A DNA stretch of 64,000 nucleotides, from assembly GCF_001681715.1 (NCBI RefSeq), contig NZ_LNWY01000024.1, positions 81,715 through 145,714 of the forward strand, written 5' to 3'. The translations under genes and the position numbers were made by a program. The DNA comes from Tritonibacter mobilis (GTDB lineage Bacteria; Pseudomonadota; Alphaproteobacteria; Rhodobacterales; Rhodobacteraceae). This document shows positions 28,575-39,281 of this stretch, piece by piece. How positions within the stretch are numbered: position 1 is the first letter of the stretch; every line of letters begins with the position of its first letter. Below the pieces are notes generated by a model that was given only the letters and a program-made list of their open reading frames with translations, was not told the DNA's origin and ran no database searches.

Positions 28575-28758
28575 CTGCCAAGGCAAGAGGTTTTGCGCCG
28601 CGTTCCGCGTCGCCCGGGGGCGCAGGCCGCGCCTTTGGCGCGGCCTGCGCGGCCCAACGCTTTTGTTGGCGCTTTAGCGCCTGTGAAAGGGGCGGGAGAA
28701 TGCCCGGGAGGGAGGCTCAAGATCCACGGATCTTGAGCCTGCGCGCCGTAGGCGCGCT
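28575..28758. repeat. GC-rich hairpin mosaic, family 2 (region 3)
   Basis: Fills the gap between convergent selO and the helicase gene. Contains GCGCAGGCCGCGCC-TTTG-GCGCGGCCTGCGC (about 28619-28650), a TTGGGCCGCGC block in inverted form, a GGGAGGCTC stretch, a 13-bp hairpin with a two-base loop (28713-28740, arms AGGCTCAAGATCC) and GCGCGCC-GTA-GGCGCGC (28741-28757). Confidence 0.75.
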
Positions 28759-28777
28759 GTTCGAAAGGGCGCTTCGA

Positions 28778-30106
28778 TCAGGATTTACGCCGCCGCCCGC
28801 CACCGCCCGCGGAGTTCCGGGCTTCGCCACCACCGGGCTGCCCTTCGGATTTGCCACCGCCAAAGCGACGACGCCCACCACCGGGTTTGCCGCTGCCTTT
28901 GCCACGGCCACCACCGCCGCCGGGGCGACCACGTCCGCCACCACGCGCGGGTTTGGCGGCCGGATCGGGCAGTTCTTCCCAGGCGCGGCCCGAGGCCACA
29001 GGAATGGTGATGCCCATGGTTTTCTGGATCGCTTTCAGATCGCCGATCTCATCGGGGGCACAGAAGGCCACGGCCTGACCATCCTTGCCCGCGCGCGCGG
29101 TGCGGCCGATCCGGTGCACATAGGCATCCGGCACATTGGGCAGCTCGTAGTTATAGACGTATTTCACATCCGGAATATCCAGCCCGCGTGCCGCCACATC
29201 CGTCGCCACCAGAACGGTGATCTCGCCTGACTTAAAGGCCTTCAACGCCCGTTCGCGCTGGCCCTGGCTTTTGTTACCGTGGATCGCGGCGGCCTTGAAG
29301 CCTGCCTTGTCCAGCACCTTCATCAGCTTTTCCATGCCGTGTTTGGTGCGGCCAAAGACCAGCGTACGCTCGCCATCATGTTTGGCCAGCAACTCCTTCA
29401 GAAGGCTGAGTTTCTCTGCCTTGGCAATGAAATGCACGGACTGTGTCACCTTGGCGGCGGGCTTGCCCGGAGGGGTCACCTCAATGCGCACGGGACTCTT
29501 GAGATAGGCATTTGCGATCTCGTTCATCTGCTTGGGCATCGTGGCCGAGAACAGCATGGTCTGGCGCTTTTCGGGCAGAAGCGCTGCGATCTTGCGCAGG
29601 GCATGGATAAAGCCCAGATCCAGCATCTGGTCGGCCTCGTCCAGAACCAGAAAGTCACAAGATCCCAGATCCAGCGCCTTGCGGTCGAGAATATCCAAGA
29701 GACGTCCGGGCGTGGCGACCAGAATGTCGGTGCCACGGGACAATCGGTTGATCTGCGGATTGATGGAGACACCGCCAACCACCAGCCCGGTCTTGAGCGG
29801 GCTGCCTTCGGTGAGGCCACGCAGGGTTTCAGCGATCTGGTTTGCAAGCTCGCGCGTCGGGGCAAGGATCAAACCGCGCACGGTCCCGGCGGCGGGCTTT
29901 TGGCCATATTCCAGCATCTGCGCCACCAGCGGCACGCCAAAGGCCGCGGTCTTGCCGGTGCCGGTCTGGGCGAGACCCAGTACATCCTGACCGTTCAGAG
30001 CATGCGGGATCGCGCGCGCCTGAATGGGGGTGGGGGTGTTAAAACCCATGGCTTCCATGCGGGTGTGCAGGTGCTTGGGCAGATCCATCGTGGAAAATTC
30101 AGTCAT
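28778..30106 (-). CDS. DEAD-box RNA helicase, RhlE-like
   Basis: ATP-dependent RNA helicase of 442 residues. Motifs in order: Q motif region (TPTPIQARAIP), AQTGTGKT, PTRELANQ, TPGRLLD, DEAD (VLDEADQMLD), SAT, and in the second RecA domain ATDVAARGLD and HRIGRTARAG. From about residue 385 the tail is a disordered Gly/Arg/Lys-rich region that likely binds RNA, as in RhlE. The roles in this family are ribosome assembly and RNA turnover, often more needed in the cold. The 5' gap to the Fur gene is 442 bases, which would allow a long leader. Confidence 0.93.
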   Translation of the reverse strand: MTEFSTMDLPKHLHTRMEAMGFNTPTPIQARAIPHALNGQDVLGLAQTGTGKTAAFGVPLVAQMLEYGQKPAAGTVRGLILAPTRELANQIAETLRGLTEGSPLKTGLVVGGVSINPQINRLSRGTDILVATPGRLLDILDRKALDLGSCDFLVLDEADQMLDLGFIHALRKIAALLPEKRQTMLFSATMPKQMNEIANAYLKSPVRIEVTPPGKPAAKVTQSVHFIAKAEKLSLLKELLAKHDGERTLVFGRTKHGMEKLMKVLDKAGFKAAAIHGNKSQGQRERALKAFKSGEITVLVATDVAARGLDIPDVKYVYNYELPNVPDAYVHRIGRTARAGKDGQAVAFCAPDEIGDLKAIQKTMGITIPVASGRAWEELPDPAAKPARGGGRGRPGGGGGRGKGSGKPGGGRRRFGGGKSEGQPGGGEARNSAGGGGRRRKS

Positions 30107-30548
30107 TCAAAGTCCTCTCAACAGCTGCCGCCCGCAGGCGCACAGCCGTTTCGGGGGCAGGCGTTTAGCCGTACCTCCCGATCATTCAGTGGGGCGGAGA
30201 CCTCAGACCCAGACGGCCGCATGCCGTTCGGTCGATCTGCCGCAACTAGCCCCACGCGTGATCTTGGAACCATGGCATCCCCGACAAGATCCGTTGCAAA
30301 CTGCCCATTCAACGCCTGCTAACATCAGCAAGTGCAAGGGACAGGGGCGGGCCAAACCATTGATGGGCTGGCGGCGCTGCGGATCTCTGCTCACGCGGCA
30401 GAGGGTGTGCCTGAGGCGCAAATGGCGTGGCGCGGCACAAATGTCAATGGTGGGGGCGGCAAGTTGGCTGTTTGCGATGTGGCTTGCATTCGCTAAAAAG
30501 AAGCGCCAAGCAAGGGACCCCGCAGTGAACGACAGGGACGTAACAGGC
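30107..30548. other. 442-base intergenic region between helicase and Fur-family gene
   Basis: Divergent promoter region. An open frame in line with the Fur gene covers it but shows no conserved sequence. No tRNA or clear palindrome was seen. The AT-richer patch around 30465-30500 could hold the Fur-gene promoter, but I cannot place a convincing -35/-10 pair. A cold-inducible or autoregulated leader for the helicase is possible. Confidence 0.5.
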
Positions 30549-30965
30549 ATGACAGATACGATTATCTCCCGCTGCGAGGCCCGCGGCCTGCGTATGACCG
30601 CGCCGCGGCGCACCATTGCCCGCGTCCTGCAGGAAAGCGACGACCACCCGGATGTGGAAGAATTGCATGCCCGCGCCAATGCACAGGATTCCGGGATTTC
30701 TTTGGCGACGGTCTATCGCACCGTCAAACTTTTTGAAGAATCAGGTATTCTTGAACGGCTTGAGTTCGGCGATGGGCGTGCGCGCTATGAGGATGCAGAC
30801 CGCGATCATCATGACCATTTGATCGATCTCAACAGCGGTGAAGTGATCGAATTCTGCGATCCGGAAATCGAAGAACTGCAGGAAAAAATCGCCAAAAAGC
30901 TGGGTTATCAGCTCAAGGGCCACAAGCTCGAACTCTATGGCGTGCCACTCAAAAAGAACGGCTGA
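30549..30965 (+). CDS. fur: Fur-family metal-responsive regulator (Fur/Mur type)
   Basis: 138-residue winged-helix repressor with an N-terminal DNA-binding domain (LRMTAPRRTIARVL, SLATVYRTVKLFEESG) and a metal-binding dimer domain. Likely metal ligands are H33, H87-H88, H90, E101, E108 and H125. The CxxC structural zinc pairs of many Fur proteins are absent; only C9 and C103 remain, as in alphaproteobacterial Fur/Mur, which often senses manganese. Irr is less likely because the heme regulatory Cys-Pro motif is not seen. An upstream in-frame GTG (near 30525) with AAGGGA before it is an alternative start. Confidence 0.85.
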   Translation: MTDTIISRCEARGLRMTAPRRTIARVLQESDDHPDVEELHARANAQDSGISLATVYRTVKLFEESGILERLEFGDGRARYEDADRDHHDHLIDLNSGEVIEFCDPEIEELQEKIAKKLGYQLKGHKLELYGVPLKKNG

Positions 30966-31149
30966 ACCGCGTCAGGCTGGCTTTATCTCCATGACAATCC
31001 ATATCCCGCAGGTGGATGACCTATCAGCGTTGTGAATGCATGGCGTCACAACTTCTGCTGATGCGGGCATGATTTGGGCCTTGCGTCATGCGGTCGCATC
31101 GCGCGATGGCTGGCAAAATTTCCGAGCTTTCGCCAAGGACGCGCGCCCC

Positions 31150-32043
31150 ATGGATAATGTCAAAGGTATTGTGCTGCTGCTGATCGCGATGGTTGGCTTT
31201 ACCATCGAGGATCTGTTCATCAAGCAACTCTCCGGCAGCCTCGCTGTGGGCCAGATCCTCTTGTTCATCGGTCTTGGCGCGGGTGTTGTGTTCTTTGTCG
31301 CATTGCGCTTGCAAAAACAGAGTCTCTGGAGCCGCGATGCATGGCAGCCGATGCCTGTGTTGCGCGCCTTGGCGGAAGGGGGCGCTGCGATGAGCTTTGC
31401 CACCGCGCTGGCCTTGGTCGACATCTCGGTGGTGGCGGCGGTGTTTCAGGCGACGCCGTTGGCGATCACCATGGGCGCGGCCCTGTTTCTGGGGGAACAA
31501 GTGGGCTGGCGCCGGTGGAGTGCGATTTTTGTGGGCTTTATCGGTGTTTTGATCATCATCCGTCCGGGTTTGGCAGGGTTCGAGCCCAACGCGCTGTTGG
31601 TGCTGGTTTCGGTGCTCTGCGTGGCTGCGCGTGATCTGATGACCCGCCGGATGCCCGCAAGCATTCCGTCTTCTGTGGTGAGCGTTCAGGCCTATCTTGC
31701 GGTTGTCGTCGCGGGCGGAGCGATGCTGTTGTTGACACCACAGACAATGGTTGCGCCGACCTCTTTTGAGTGGGGGATGCTCGCAGGGGGTACGATCTTT
31801 GGGGTGGTGGCTTATTATGGCATCGTCACAGCGACGCGGATTGCCGACGCGGCGGTCATCACACCGTTTCGCTATTCGCGTCTGGTGTTTTCAATGATTG
31901 GCGGCGCGATTGTGTTTTCCGAGCGCCCCGATGCGATGACGCTGCTGGGATCGGCGCTGATCATTGCCACCGGGCTTTATACCTTTGTGCGTGAACGCCG
32001 TCTGGCCCGTCGGGCCGCGCGGATGGCGGTACAGCCCGCCTGA
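31150..32043 (+). CDS. DMT superfamily (EamA-type) transporter
   Basis: Ten-helix inner-membrane permease of 297 residues made of two EamA repeats. Helices start right after the N-terminus (GIVLLLIAMVGFTIEDLF). The loop after the fifth helix contains the basic RRWSAIFVGFIG pattern, and the second repeat ends with ALIIATGLYTFVRERR. Substrate unknown. The frame runs further upstream to 31036, but the ATG at 31150 places the first membrane helix at the usual distance. It is convergent with the MFS gene, with two bases between the stops. Confidence 0.87.
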   Translation: MDNVKGIVLLLIAMVGFTIEDLFIKQLSGSLAVGQILLFIGLGAGVVFFVALRLQKQSLWSRDAWQPMPVLRALAEGGAAMSFATALALVDISVVAAVFQATPLAITMGAALFLGEQVGWRRWSAIFVGFIGVLIIIRPGLAGFEPNALLVLVSVLCVAARDLMTRRMPASIPSSVVSVQAYLAVVVAGGAMLLLTPQTMVAPTSFEWGMLAGGTIFGVVAYYGIVTATRIADAAVITPFRYSRLVFSMIGGAIVFSERPDAMTLLGSALIIATGLYTFVRERRLARRAARMAVQPA

Positions 32044-32045
32044 TC

Positions 32046-33284
32046 TCAGGCGGTGGCGGCTGTTAGCCGCCCGCGTGCGGTTGCAACACCGAACACCATG
32101 CAGAGGGTGGTGAGCAGGAAATATACCGCGATCCCATAGCCTTGCTTGTCAAAATTGATGCCAAGGTCGATCAGCAGCCCGGTCAGGCCCGGCCCGACGG
32201 CGGTGCCAAAGACCATGACCGCCATCACCAGTGACTTGATCGCGCCAATACTGCGGGTGCCGTAGACTTCGGCCCAGAACGAACTTGGCAGTACCGAATG
32301 CGCCCCGACCGAGGCCGCCATGCAGAGGAACCCCGCAGCCATGCCCACGCCGCTGGAGACGGTGGCAAAGATGATGAAGGCCGCGACCAGGGGCAGCTGA
32401 TAAAGCGGCATCAGCCGTGTTGCGCCCCAGCGATCCAGCGCCCAGCCCGCCACCAGCATTGAGACGACCGACATCACGGTAAAAAAGGGGAAATACGCCA
32501 CCAGTTCCAACAGGGTCCAGCCTTTGGTAGTAGCAAAATGAAGCTGGTGAAAGAAGAATGCCGTTGTGAAGGCCGCAGGTCCCAGAATGGATGGCACCAT
32601 CAACCAGAACACCGGAGAGCGCAGAGCCTCCCAGCGCGTCCAGTGGCGGTTGTCCATGCCAGTGCTGCTGACATCCTCTGAGGAGGATTGCGGCGTGCGT
32701 TCCTGCGAGAGCAACCGCACCAACACAGGTGCGCCCATAAGGCAAACGGCAGCGCTGACGAGCCAGAGCGTGCGCCAGTCCAGTATCGTCATCAGTGCCA
32801 CAAAGATCAGTGGCAAGAGGGCCTGCCCAAGGGCAACGCCAAGTGCCGCAATCGACAGCGCCCGTCCGCGCGTGGCGACAAACCACCGCGCCATGGCGAC
32901 GATCGCCAGATGGGTGCTCATGCCCTGACCAAAGAACCGCAGAGCGAATATCGACAGCGGCAAGACCCAGTAGTTGTGATTGAGCGCCATCAGCACGCAG
33001 GCCGCCGCCAGCCCACAGAGCACGAGGGCACCGAGCTGACGCACCCGCAAAATGTCCGAGAGGCCCCCCGCCGCCACCATCAACAGAGCCGAGGCCGTAG
33101 TTCCCACCATATAAAGCCCGCCCCAGCCCGCATGGCTGAGACCAAACTCCGTCTGGATCTGCCCGGCAAAGATCGAAATGAAAAAGGTCTGCCCAAAGCT
33201 CGACAGAAAGGTCAGCAGCACACCCGCCGAAAGATAGGGCGCGTTGCTGAGGAGAAATTCGTGGAATCGGATGGGTTTGGACAT
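32046..33284 (-). CDS. MFS transporter
   Basis: 412-residue major facilitator with about twelve helices and a polar central loop (SQERTPQSSSEDVSSTGMDN) near residue 200. The motif-A-like loop after helix 2 reads GGLSDILRVRQLG. Closest in type to anion or monocarboxylate permeases of the oxalate/formate-antiporter-like group, but substrate is not readable. The gap upstream to eno is 248 bases, with a CACGCCGC...GCGGCGTG inverted repeat at about 33347-33380. Confidence 0.85.
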   Translation of the reverse strand: MSKPIRFHEFLLSNAPYLSAGVLLTFLSSFGQTFFISIFAGQIQTEFGLSHAGWGGLYMVGTTASALLMVAAGGLSDILRVRQLGALVLCGLAAACVLMALNHNYWVLPLSIFALRFFGQGMSTHLAIVAMARWFVATRGRALSIAALGVALGQALLPLIFVALMTILDWRTLWLVSAAVCLMGAPVLVRLLSQERTPQSSSEDVSSTGMDNRHWTRWEALRSPVFWLMVPSILGPAAFTTAFFFHQLHFATTKGWTLLELVAYFPFFTVMSVVSMLVAGWALDRWGATRLMPLYQLPLVAAFIIFATVSSGVGMAAGFLCMAASVGAHSVLPSSFWAEVYGTRSIGAIKSLVMAVMVFGTAVGPGLTGLLIDLGINFDKQGYGIAVYFLLTTLCMVFGVATARGRLTAATA

Positions 33285-33442
33285 GCGCGTATGCTTGATC
33301 TGTTAAGAATTGCACGCAAGGGTGAGCGCTACCATCGTGATGCTTCACGCCGCTGCCGCGTCATTTTTGTCGCGGCGTGAGGTGAGGGCAGCGAGGGCAG
33401 TGGAGAAAATTTCCCAATGTTAGGGTTAAACCTCTCGAATAA

Positions 33443-34810
<1,368 letters not shown>

Positions 34811-34836
34811 TTTTTACGCACTTCTTTGATGGCAGG

Positions 34837-34864
34837 CGCCCCGGAGAGATCCGGGGCGTTTTGC
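34837..34864 (+). terminator. intrinsic terminator of eno
   Basis: CGCCCCGGA and TCCGGGGCG form a perfect 9-bp stem with loop GAGA, followed by TTTTGCATTT, 27 bases after the eno stop. Confidence 0.9.
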
Positions 34865-34934
34865 ATTTGGCGCATGGGTTGTGCAAGCGCGGACAGCGCC
34901 TTAGTCATGGGGAGATTGGATACAAAATACTCGG

Positions 34935-35555
34935 ATGCGCGCTATGACATTTGCCCCAACCTTGCCGGATGGCATCACCGACCTGCCCGTGGGAAAGCTG
35001 GCGTCCGTTGTGACCTATCTGGAGATGAAAGTGCGCCCAAAGCCGCGTAAGAGCGCACCGCAGCCAGATCTGACGTTGGCGTTGCATGATGCGCCTTCTG
35101 TGGCGTGGTATCGTGGTCTCTACCGCCTTGTGGGCGAGGATTACCTGTGGTTTTCACGCCTGCTTTGGGAAGAGGCGGACCTTGCGGCGCATCTGAAATC
35201 GGATGCGGTCGAGGTTTGGTCGGTGCAAAAACAGGGCGAGGATCTGGGCCTGTTGGAACTGGAGTGGATGGCGAACGGGGATTGCGAATTGTCGTTCTTT
35301 GGCCTGTCCGCAGATCTGATCGGTGGCGGTGTGGGGCGCTGGCTGATGGAACATGCCATCGCGCGTGCATTTTCCCGCGATATCAACCGCTTCTTTGTGC
35401 ATACCTGTACGCTCGACAGTCCGCAGGCGCTAGGGTTTTATACGCGCTCGGGGTTTGTGCCTTATGGGCGCGCTGTTGAAATTGCGGATGATCCACGGAT
35501 TTCAGGTCTGATCCCAGAGGCGCGCGCCCCGCATATCCCTCTGATCAAGGTGTGA
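34935..35555 (+). CDS. GNAT family N-acetyltransferase
   Basis: 206-residue acetyltransferase-fold protein. The acetyl-CoA site is in the GGGVGRWLMEHAIARAF stretch (motif A with GxGxGxW/L), followed by the FFVHTCTLDSPQALGFYTRSGF motif B. The N-terminal 40 residues (DGITDLPVGKLASVVTYLEM) precede the GNAT core. Acceptor unknown. Start uncertain: ATGs at 34935 and 34944 both lack a good Shine-Dalgarno. It is convergent with a second GNAT gene, with a family 1 repeat in between. Confidence 0.83.
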   Translation: MRAMTFAPTLPDGITDLPVGKLASVVTYLEMKVRPKPRKSAPQPDLTLALHDAPSVAWYRGLYRLVGEDYLWFSRLLWEEADLAAHLKSDAVEVWSVQKQGEDLGLLELEWMANGDCELSFFGLSADLIGGGVGRWLMEHAIARAFSRDINRFFVHTCTLDSPQALGFYTRSGFVPYGRAVEIADDPRISGLIPEARAPHIPLIKV

Positions 35556-35564
35556 GGTGAGGGG

Positions 35565-35608
35565 GCGAGGGGCCAGCCCCTCGCGCTCCCCGAGATATTT
35601 ATAAGAAG
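35565..35608 (+). repeat. dispersed intergenic repeat, family 1 copy C
   Basis: Hairpin GCGAGGGG / CCCCTCGC with loop CCAG, then GCTCCCCGAGATATTT and a shortened TAAGAAG end. It lies between two convergent acetyltransferase genes. This copy lacks the GGGTT before AGAAG seen elsewhere. Confidence 0.7.
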
Positions 35609-35629
35609 TTGAAAAGGCGGCGGCGTTGA

Positions 35630-36079
35630 TCAGAGCGCGCGGCTCATGAGAATGTAACGCTCGCGGGCGCTGAAGCGGGCGCGGGTGTAGAGTTTGATTG
35701 CGGGTTCATTGTCGCGATCAACCTCGAGGTGCAGGGCGCGCACGCCTGCCTCTGCAAGGGTGCGGGGCAGGGCATGAAGCACCTCCGTGGCGATGCCGCG
35801 TCCGCGCACGGCGGGGCGAATGAAGAACTCATCAATCATCCCATCGAGGCCGCCAAACTCCACCGACCATGTGAAGGTCACAATGATGTAGCCGATAGGC
35901 GCACGCACCGGGCCGATCAGGTAGATTGCGCCATAGGGGATCCCTTCGAGGAGCGGTAGCAGCGCGCCGCGCCGTTGCTCATCCGTGCTGTCGATGCCTT
36001 CTTCGGCGTGAAATCCCTCCACCAAGGTGAGCAGTTTTTCCAGATCTTCGGGGCGGGCGAGATGTAGAGAGGCACTCAT
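35630..36079 (-). CDS. GNAT family N-acetyltransferase
   Basis: 149-residue acetyltransferase. The acetyl-CoA motif is RPAVRGRGIATEVLHALP, preceded by the strand VEFGGLDGMIDEFFI and followed by LHLEVDRDNEPAIKLYTRARF. It has the compact size of the family. The start at 36079 overlaps the nucleoside hydrolase stop by four bases (ATGA), so the two form an operon. Substrate unknown; the link to a nucleoside hydrolase may be only translational coupling. Confidence 0.87.
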   Translation of the reverse strand: MSASLHLARPEDLEKLLTLVEGFHAEEGIDSTDEQRRGALLPLLEGIPYGAIYLIGPVRAPIGYIIVTFTWSVEFGGLDGMIDEFFIRPAVRGRGIATEVLHALPRTLAEAGVRALHLEVDRDNEPAIKLYTRARFSARERYILMSRAL

Positions 36080-37017
36080 AGTCGGCCCAGCCGTTCGGTC
36101 AGCAGGGCAAAAAAACCGTCTGCATCGACATCGCCGATGAACAGCGCGTTGGCTGGACGGTCTGTAACGCCCCACCAGTCCGCAACTGTCATCCCGAGGG
36201 TCAGGGGAGAGGCGGTCTCAATCTCGACGTTGATGTGGCGGCCGGAGAACAGTTCTGGTTGGATCAGGTAGGCAATCACACAAGGGTCATGCAGCGGACC
36301 ACCTTCGGAGCCATATTTCTCAACGTCAAATCGTTCAAAGAAATCAAGCATATCTGCGGTGAAGTTGCCGACGCGGCTGCCAAGGTCGCGAAAGGCCTGA
36401 ACCCGTGCCCGCGAGGTCAGCGCCTTGTGAGTGACATCAAGCGGCATCATGGTGATCTTGACGCCCGAGGCGAGGACGTCCCGGGCGGCTTCGGGATCGA
36501 CGTAGATGTTGAATTCTGCAGCCGGGGTTATATTGCCGACCTCGAAATAAGCGCCTCCCATCAGGACGATTTCCTGAACGCGATCAATGATATCGGGAGC
36601 TTTGCGAAAAGCCGCTCCAATATTGGTGAGCGGGCCGAGAGGACAGAGCGTCACGGTGCCGGGGGCCTCTGCACGCAGGGTGTCGATGATAAACTCGACG
36701 CCATGCCGGTCCTGCAACGCCATGGTGGGCTCAAACAGATCCGGCCCGTCGAGGCCAGTGCTGCCGTGGACATGTTCGGCGGTGACGAGGGGGCGCTCCA
36801 GCGGGGCATCACAGCCGGCGAACACTTTGATCTCTGGCCGTCCTGCAACTTCGCAGGTGATGCGGGCGTTCTTTTGCGTCAGGGCCAGCGGCACATTTCC
36901 GGCGACCGTGGTGATCCCGAGCAGATCAATGTCTTCGGGAGAGCCCAAAGCCAGCAGGATTGCGACCGCATCGTCCTGTCCCGGGTCCGTGTCGATGATA
37001 ATTTTGCGGGGGGGCAT
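36076..37017 (-). CDS. inosine-uridine preferring nucleoside hydrolase family
   Basis: Cleaves N-glycosidic bonds of ribonucleosides to base plus ribose. The calcium-binding N-terminal signature DTDPGQDDA covers residues 9-17. Other conserved pieces are GITTVAGNVPL, STGLDGPDL, GPLTNIGAAF and VLMGGAYFEVGN. Length is 313 residues. The start at 37017 places the DTDPG motif at the usual position. Purine or pyrimidine preference cannot be told. Downstream gene: GNAT protein, with overlapping stop/start. Confidence 0.9.
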   Translation of the reverse strand: MPPRKIIIDTDPGQDDAVAILLALGSPEDIDLLGITTVAGNVPLALTQKNARITCEVAGRPEIKVFAGCDAPLERPLVTAEHVHGSTGLDGPDLFEPTMALQDRHGVEFIIDTLRAEAPGTVTLCPLGPLTNIGAAFRKAPDIIDRVQEIVLMGGAYFEVGNITPAAEFNIYVDPEAARDVLASGVKITMMPLDVTHKALTSRARVQAFRDLGSRVGNFTADMLDFFERFDVEKYGSEGGPLHDPCVIAYLIQPELFSGRHINVEIETASPLTLGMTVADWWGVTDRPANALFIGDVDADGFFALLTERLGRL

Positions 37018-37143
37018 TGGGGGGCTCCATCGGGGTAAGTGGGCGGCGACAAACCGGGGTCTGTGCATTGCACGGCTATGTGTTTTGAGCGCAAGCGCAC
37101 AACAAATGATCAAAGTTCCGGCGTCAGAGGCCGGGCGGGCGGG

Positions 37144-37965
37144 TTAGCTGCGGGCTTTTTCCTCAGCTTTTACATCGTTCCAAAGCGCGTCCATTTCATC
37201 CAAATCGCTGTCCTCTGCGCGCTTGCCGCGAGCGGCAAGTTTGGCCTCTACTCCCTTGAAACGGCGAGTGAATTTGGCGTTGGTGCGACGCAGGGCGGCT
37301 TCGGGTTCAACGCCGAGATGGCGGCCCAGATTGGCCATCACGAACAGAAGGTCGCCAAACTCTTCTTCGACTTCATCCTGAGTGAGACTCTCTTGAGCCT
37401 CGACCAACTCGGCAGATTCTTCGGCGATCTTGGCCAGCACGTTCTGGGCGGACGGCCAGTCAAACCCGACCCGCGCGGCCCGTTTTTGCAGCTTGTAGGC
37501 CCGCAGCAAGGCGGGCAGCCCCACGGCAACACCATCCAGCGCACCGGTCTCTGCCTTGGCAGCGCGTTCGGCGGCCTTGATCGTCTCCCAATCCTGCGTT
37601 TGCTGGTCGGCGGATTTATCGCGGCTCTCGTCGCCAAACACATGTGGATGGCGCGAGACCATCTTGTTGGACATGGTGGTGACCACGTCCTGAAAGGTGA
37701 AATGCCCGGCTTCCTCTGCCATTTGCGCGTGAAAGACCGATTGGAACAGAAGATCGCCCAACTCGCCTTTCAACTCGTCCCATTTTTCGCGCTCAATGGC
37801 GTCGGCGACCTCATAGGCCTCTTCGATGGTGTAGGGCGCGATACTGGCAAAGCTTTGTTCGATATCCCATGGGCAGCCGGTTTTGGGATCGCGCAGGCGA
37901 CGCATAATTTCCAAGAGCCGTTCGATTCCTGCATTTTCATCGTGGATCAACCTGTCGTCGCTCAT
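37144..37965 (-). CDS. mazG: nucleoside triphosphate pyrophosphohydrolase
   Basis: All-alpha NTP pyrophosphatase that hydrolyses NTPs to NMP and PPi, a housecleaning enzyme. Two MazG domains are seen: the first with CPWDIEQSF, TIEEAYEVADAI and ELGDLLFQ, and the second with KIAEESAELVEAQ and EEEFGDLLFVM. Length is 273 residues. The start is the ATG at 37965; the open frame continues upstream through the M20 gene on the other strand but that part is a shadow. Divergent from the M20 gene across 63 bases. Confidence 0.94.
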   Translation of the reverse strand: MSDDRLIHDENAGIERLLEIMRRLRDPKTGCPWDIEQSFASIAPYTIEEAYEVADAIEREKWDELKGELGDLLFQSVFHAQMAEEAGHFTFQDVVTTMSNKMVSRHPHVFGDESRDKSADQQTQDWETIKAAERAAKAETGALDGVAVGLPALLRAYKLQKRAARVGFDWPSAQNVLAKIAEESAELVEAQESLTQDEVEEEFGDLLFVMANLGRHLGVEPEAALRRTNAKFTRRFKGVEAKLAARGKRAEDSDLDEMDALWNDVKAEEKARS

Positions 37966-38028
37966 TGCACCTGCCCGGGATTTCGTGTTCTGCTGCATCA
38001 TCCCGACTATTTGACAGGAGTCCACCCC

Positions 38029-39192
38029 ATGCCGGTCGTGAACCGCATCGCCGATTATGCCGAAGACATGAAGACCTGGCGACGCCATCTTCACCAGATC
38101 CCTGAACTGGGATTGGACACCGTAAAGACCGCCGCATATGTGACTGAGATCCTTGAGACATTCGGCGTTGATGAGATCCACGGCGGGATCGCGCAGAACG
38201 GGATTGTGGCCATCATCAAGGGTCAGGGCGACGGGCCGACCCTTGGTCTGCGCGCGGATATGGACGCACTGCCGATCACCGAGGTGCGCGATCTGGACTA
38301 CAAGTCTCAGGAACCGGGGAAAATGCATGCCTGTGGCCATGACGGGCACACCACGATGCTGCTCGGCGCGGCGAAATATCTGGCCGAGACGCGCAATTTC
38401 AAAGGCCGGGTGGCGCTGCTGTTCCAGCCCGCCGAAGAGGTGATCGGCGGCGCGCAGATCATGGTTGAGGAAGGCGTGATGGAGCGCTTTGACATCAAGG
38501 AAGTCTACGCGCTGCACAATGCGCCGGGGCTGCCGGTTGGCCATTTTGTCACCACGCCGGGCGCGCTGATGGCGGCGGTGGATGAGTTTACCATCAACAT
38601 CAAAGGGCTGGGCGGTCATGGTGCAATGCCGCATGAGACCCGTGATCCGGTGATGGCCGCCTGTGGCATGGCGCAAGCGATCCAGACCATCGTCAGCCGC
38701 AACCATCATGCGACCGAGGATCTGGTGATTTCCGTCACTCAGATCCACACCGGCACCGTCGACAATGTGATCCCCGAAACCGCCTATATCAACGGCACGG
38801 TGCGCACCTTCAATCCGGAGGTGCAGCGCATGGTGATGGCGCGTTTTGATGAGATCGTGAAGGGCTGTGCGGTGGCTTACGGAGTGGATGCAGAGCTTGA
38901 TTATGCGGTTGGGTATCCCGCCACCATCAATGATGCTGAAAAGGCGGCCTTTGCCACCGATATTGCGCGCGAAATCTCTGGCGATGCTAATGTGCAGGGG
39001 GATGCGGGCCGCGAGATGGGGGCGGAGGATTTCTCATATATGCTGCAAGCTCGTCCCGGCGCTTATCTGTTCCTTGGTCAAGGCGACACCGCCGGGCTGC
39101 ATCACCCGGAATATGATTTCAACGATGAGATCTCTCCGGTCGGGGCGTCGTTCTTTGCCCGTCTGGTGGAGAAAGCACAGCCTTTGGCGTGA
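38029..39192 (+). CDS. M20 family amidohydrolase (hippurate-hydrolase-like)
   Basis: Metal-dependent peptidase-family deacylase, 387 residues. Metal ligands lie in LRADMDALPI, the MHACGHDGHTTMLLGAA block, FQPAEEVIGGAQ and GAEDFSYML. A dimerisation domain sits between about residues 185 and 295. Members hydrolyse N-acyl amino acids or indole conjugates. AGGAG precedes the ATG. It is 89 bases upstream of two ureohydrolase genes on the same strand, so an amino-acid or guanidino-compound degradation role is plausible. Confidence 0.9.
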   Translation: MPVVNRIADYAEDMKTWRRHLHQIPELGLDTVKTAAYVTEILETFGVDEIHGGIAQNGIVAIIKGQGDGPTLGLRADMDALPITEVRDLDYKSQEPGKMHACGHDGHTTMLLGAAKYLAETRNFKGRVALLFQPAEEVIGGAQIMVEEGVMERFDIKEVYALHNAPGLPVGHFVTTPGALMAAVDEFTINIKGLGGHGAMPHETRDPVMAACGMAQAIQTIVSRNHHATEDLVISVTQIHTGTVDNVIPETAYINGTVRTFNPEVQRMVMARFDEIVKGCAVAYGVDAELDYAVGYPATINDAEKAAFATDIAREISGDANVQGDAGREMGAEDFSYMLQARPGAYLFLGQGDTAGLHHPEYDFNDEISPVGASFFARLVEKAQPLA

Positions 39193-39281
39193 AATCGCAA
39201 TCGGTGGCGGGCTTTCGGATGACAAGCCCGCCTGCATTGGCTAGGACGTGAGCATAACCCGAGAATAGGGAGCAGTCCGAC

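Noticed and set aside
30203..30679. 158-codon minus-strand frame over the Fur gene start
   Set aside because: It is antisense to the conserved Fur coding sequence and has no motif.
37144..38748. Long minus-strand open frame of 534 codons over the M20 gene and mazG
   Set aside because: Only the part from 37965 downward is MazG; the remainder is the antisense shadow of the M20 metallopeptidase, which has full family motifs on the plus strand.
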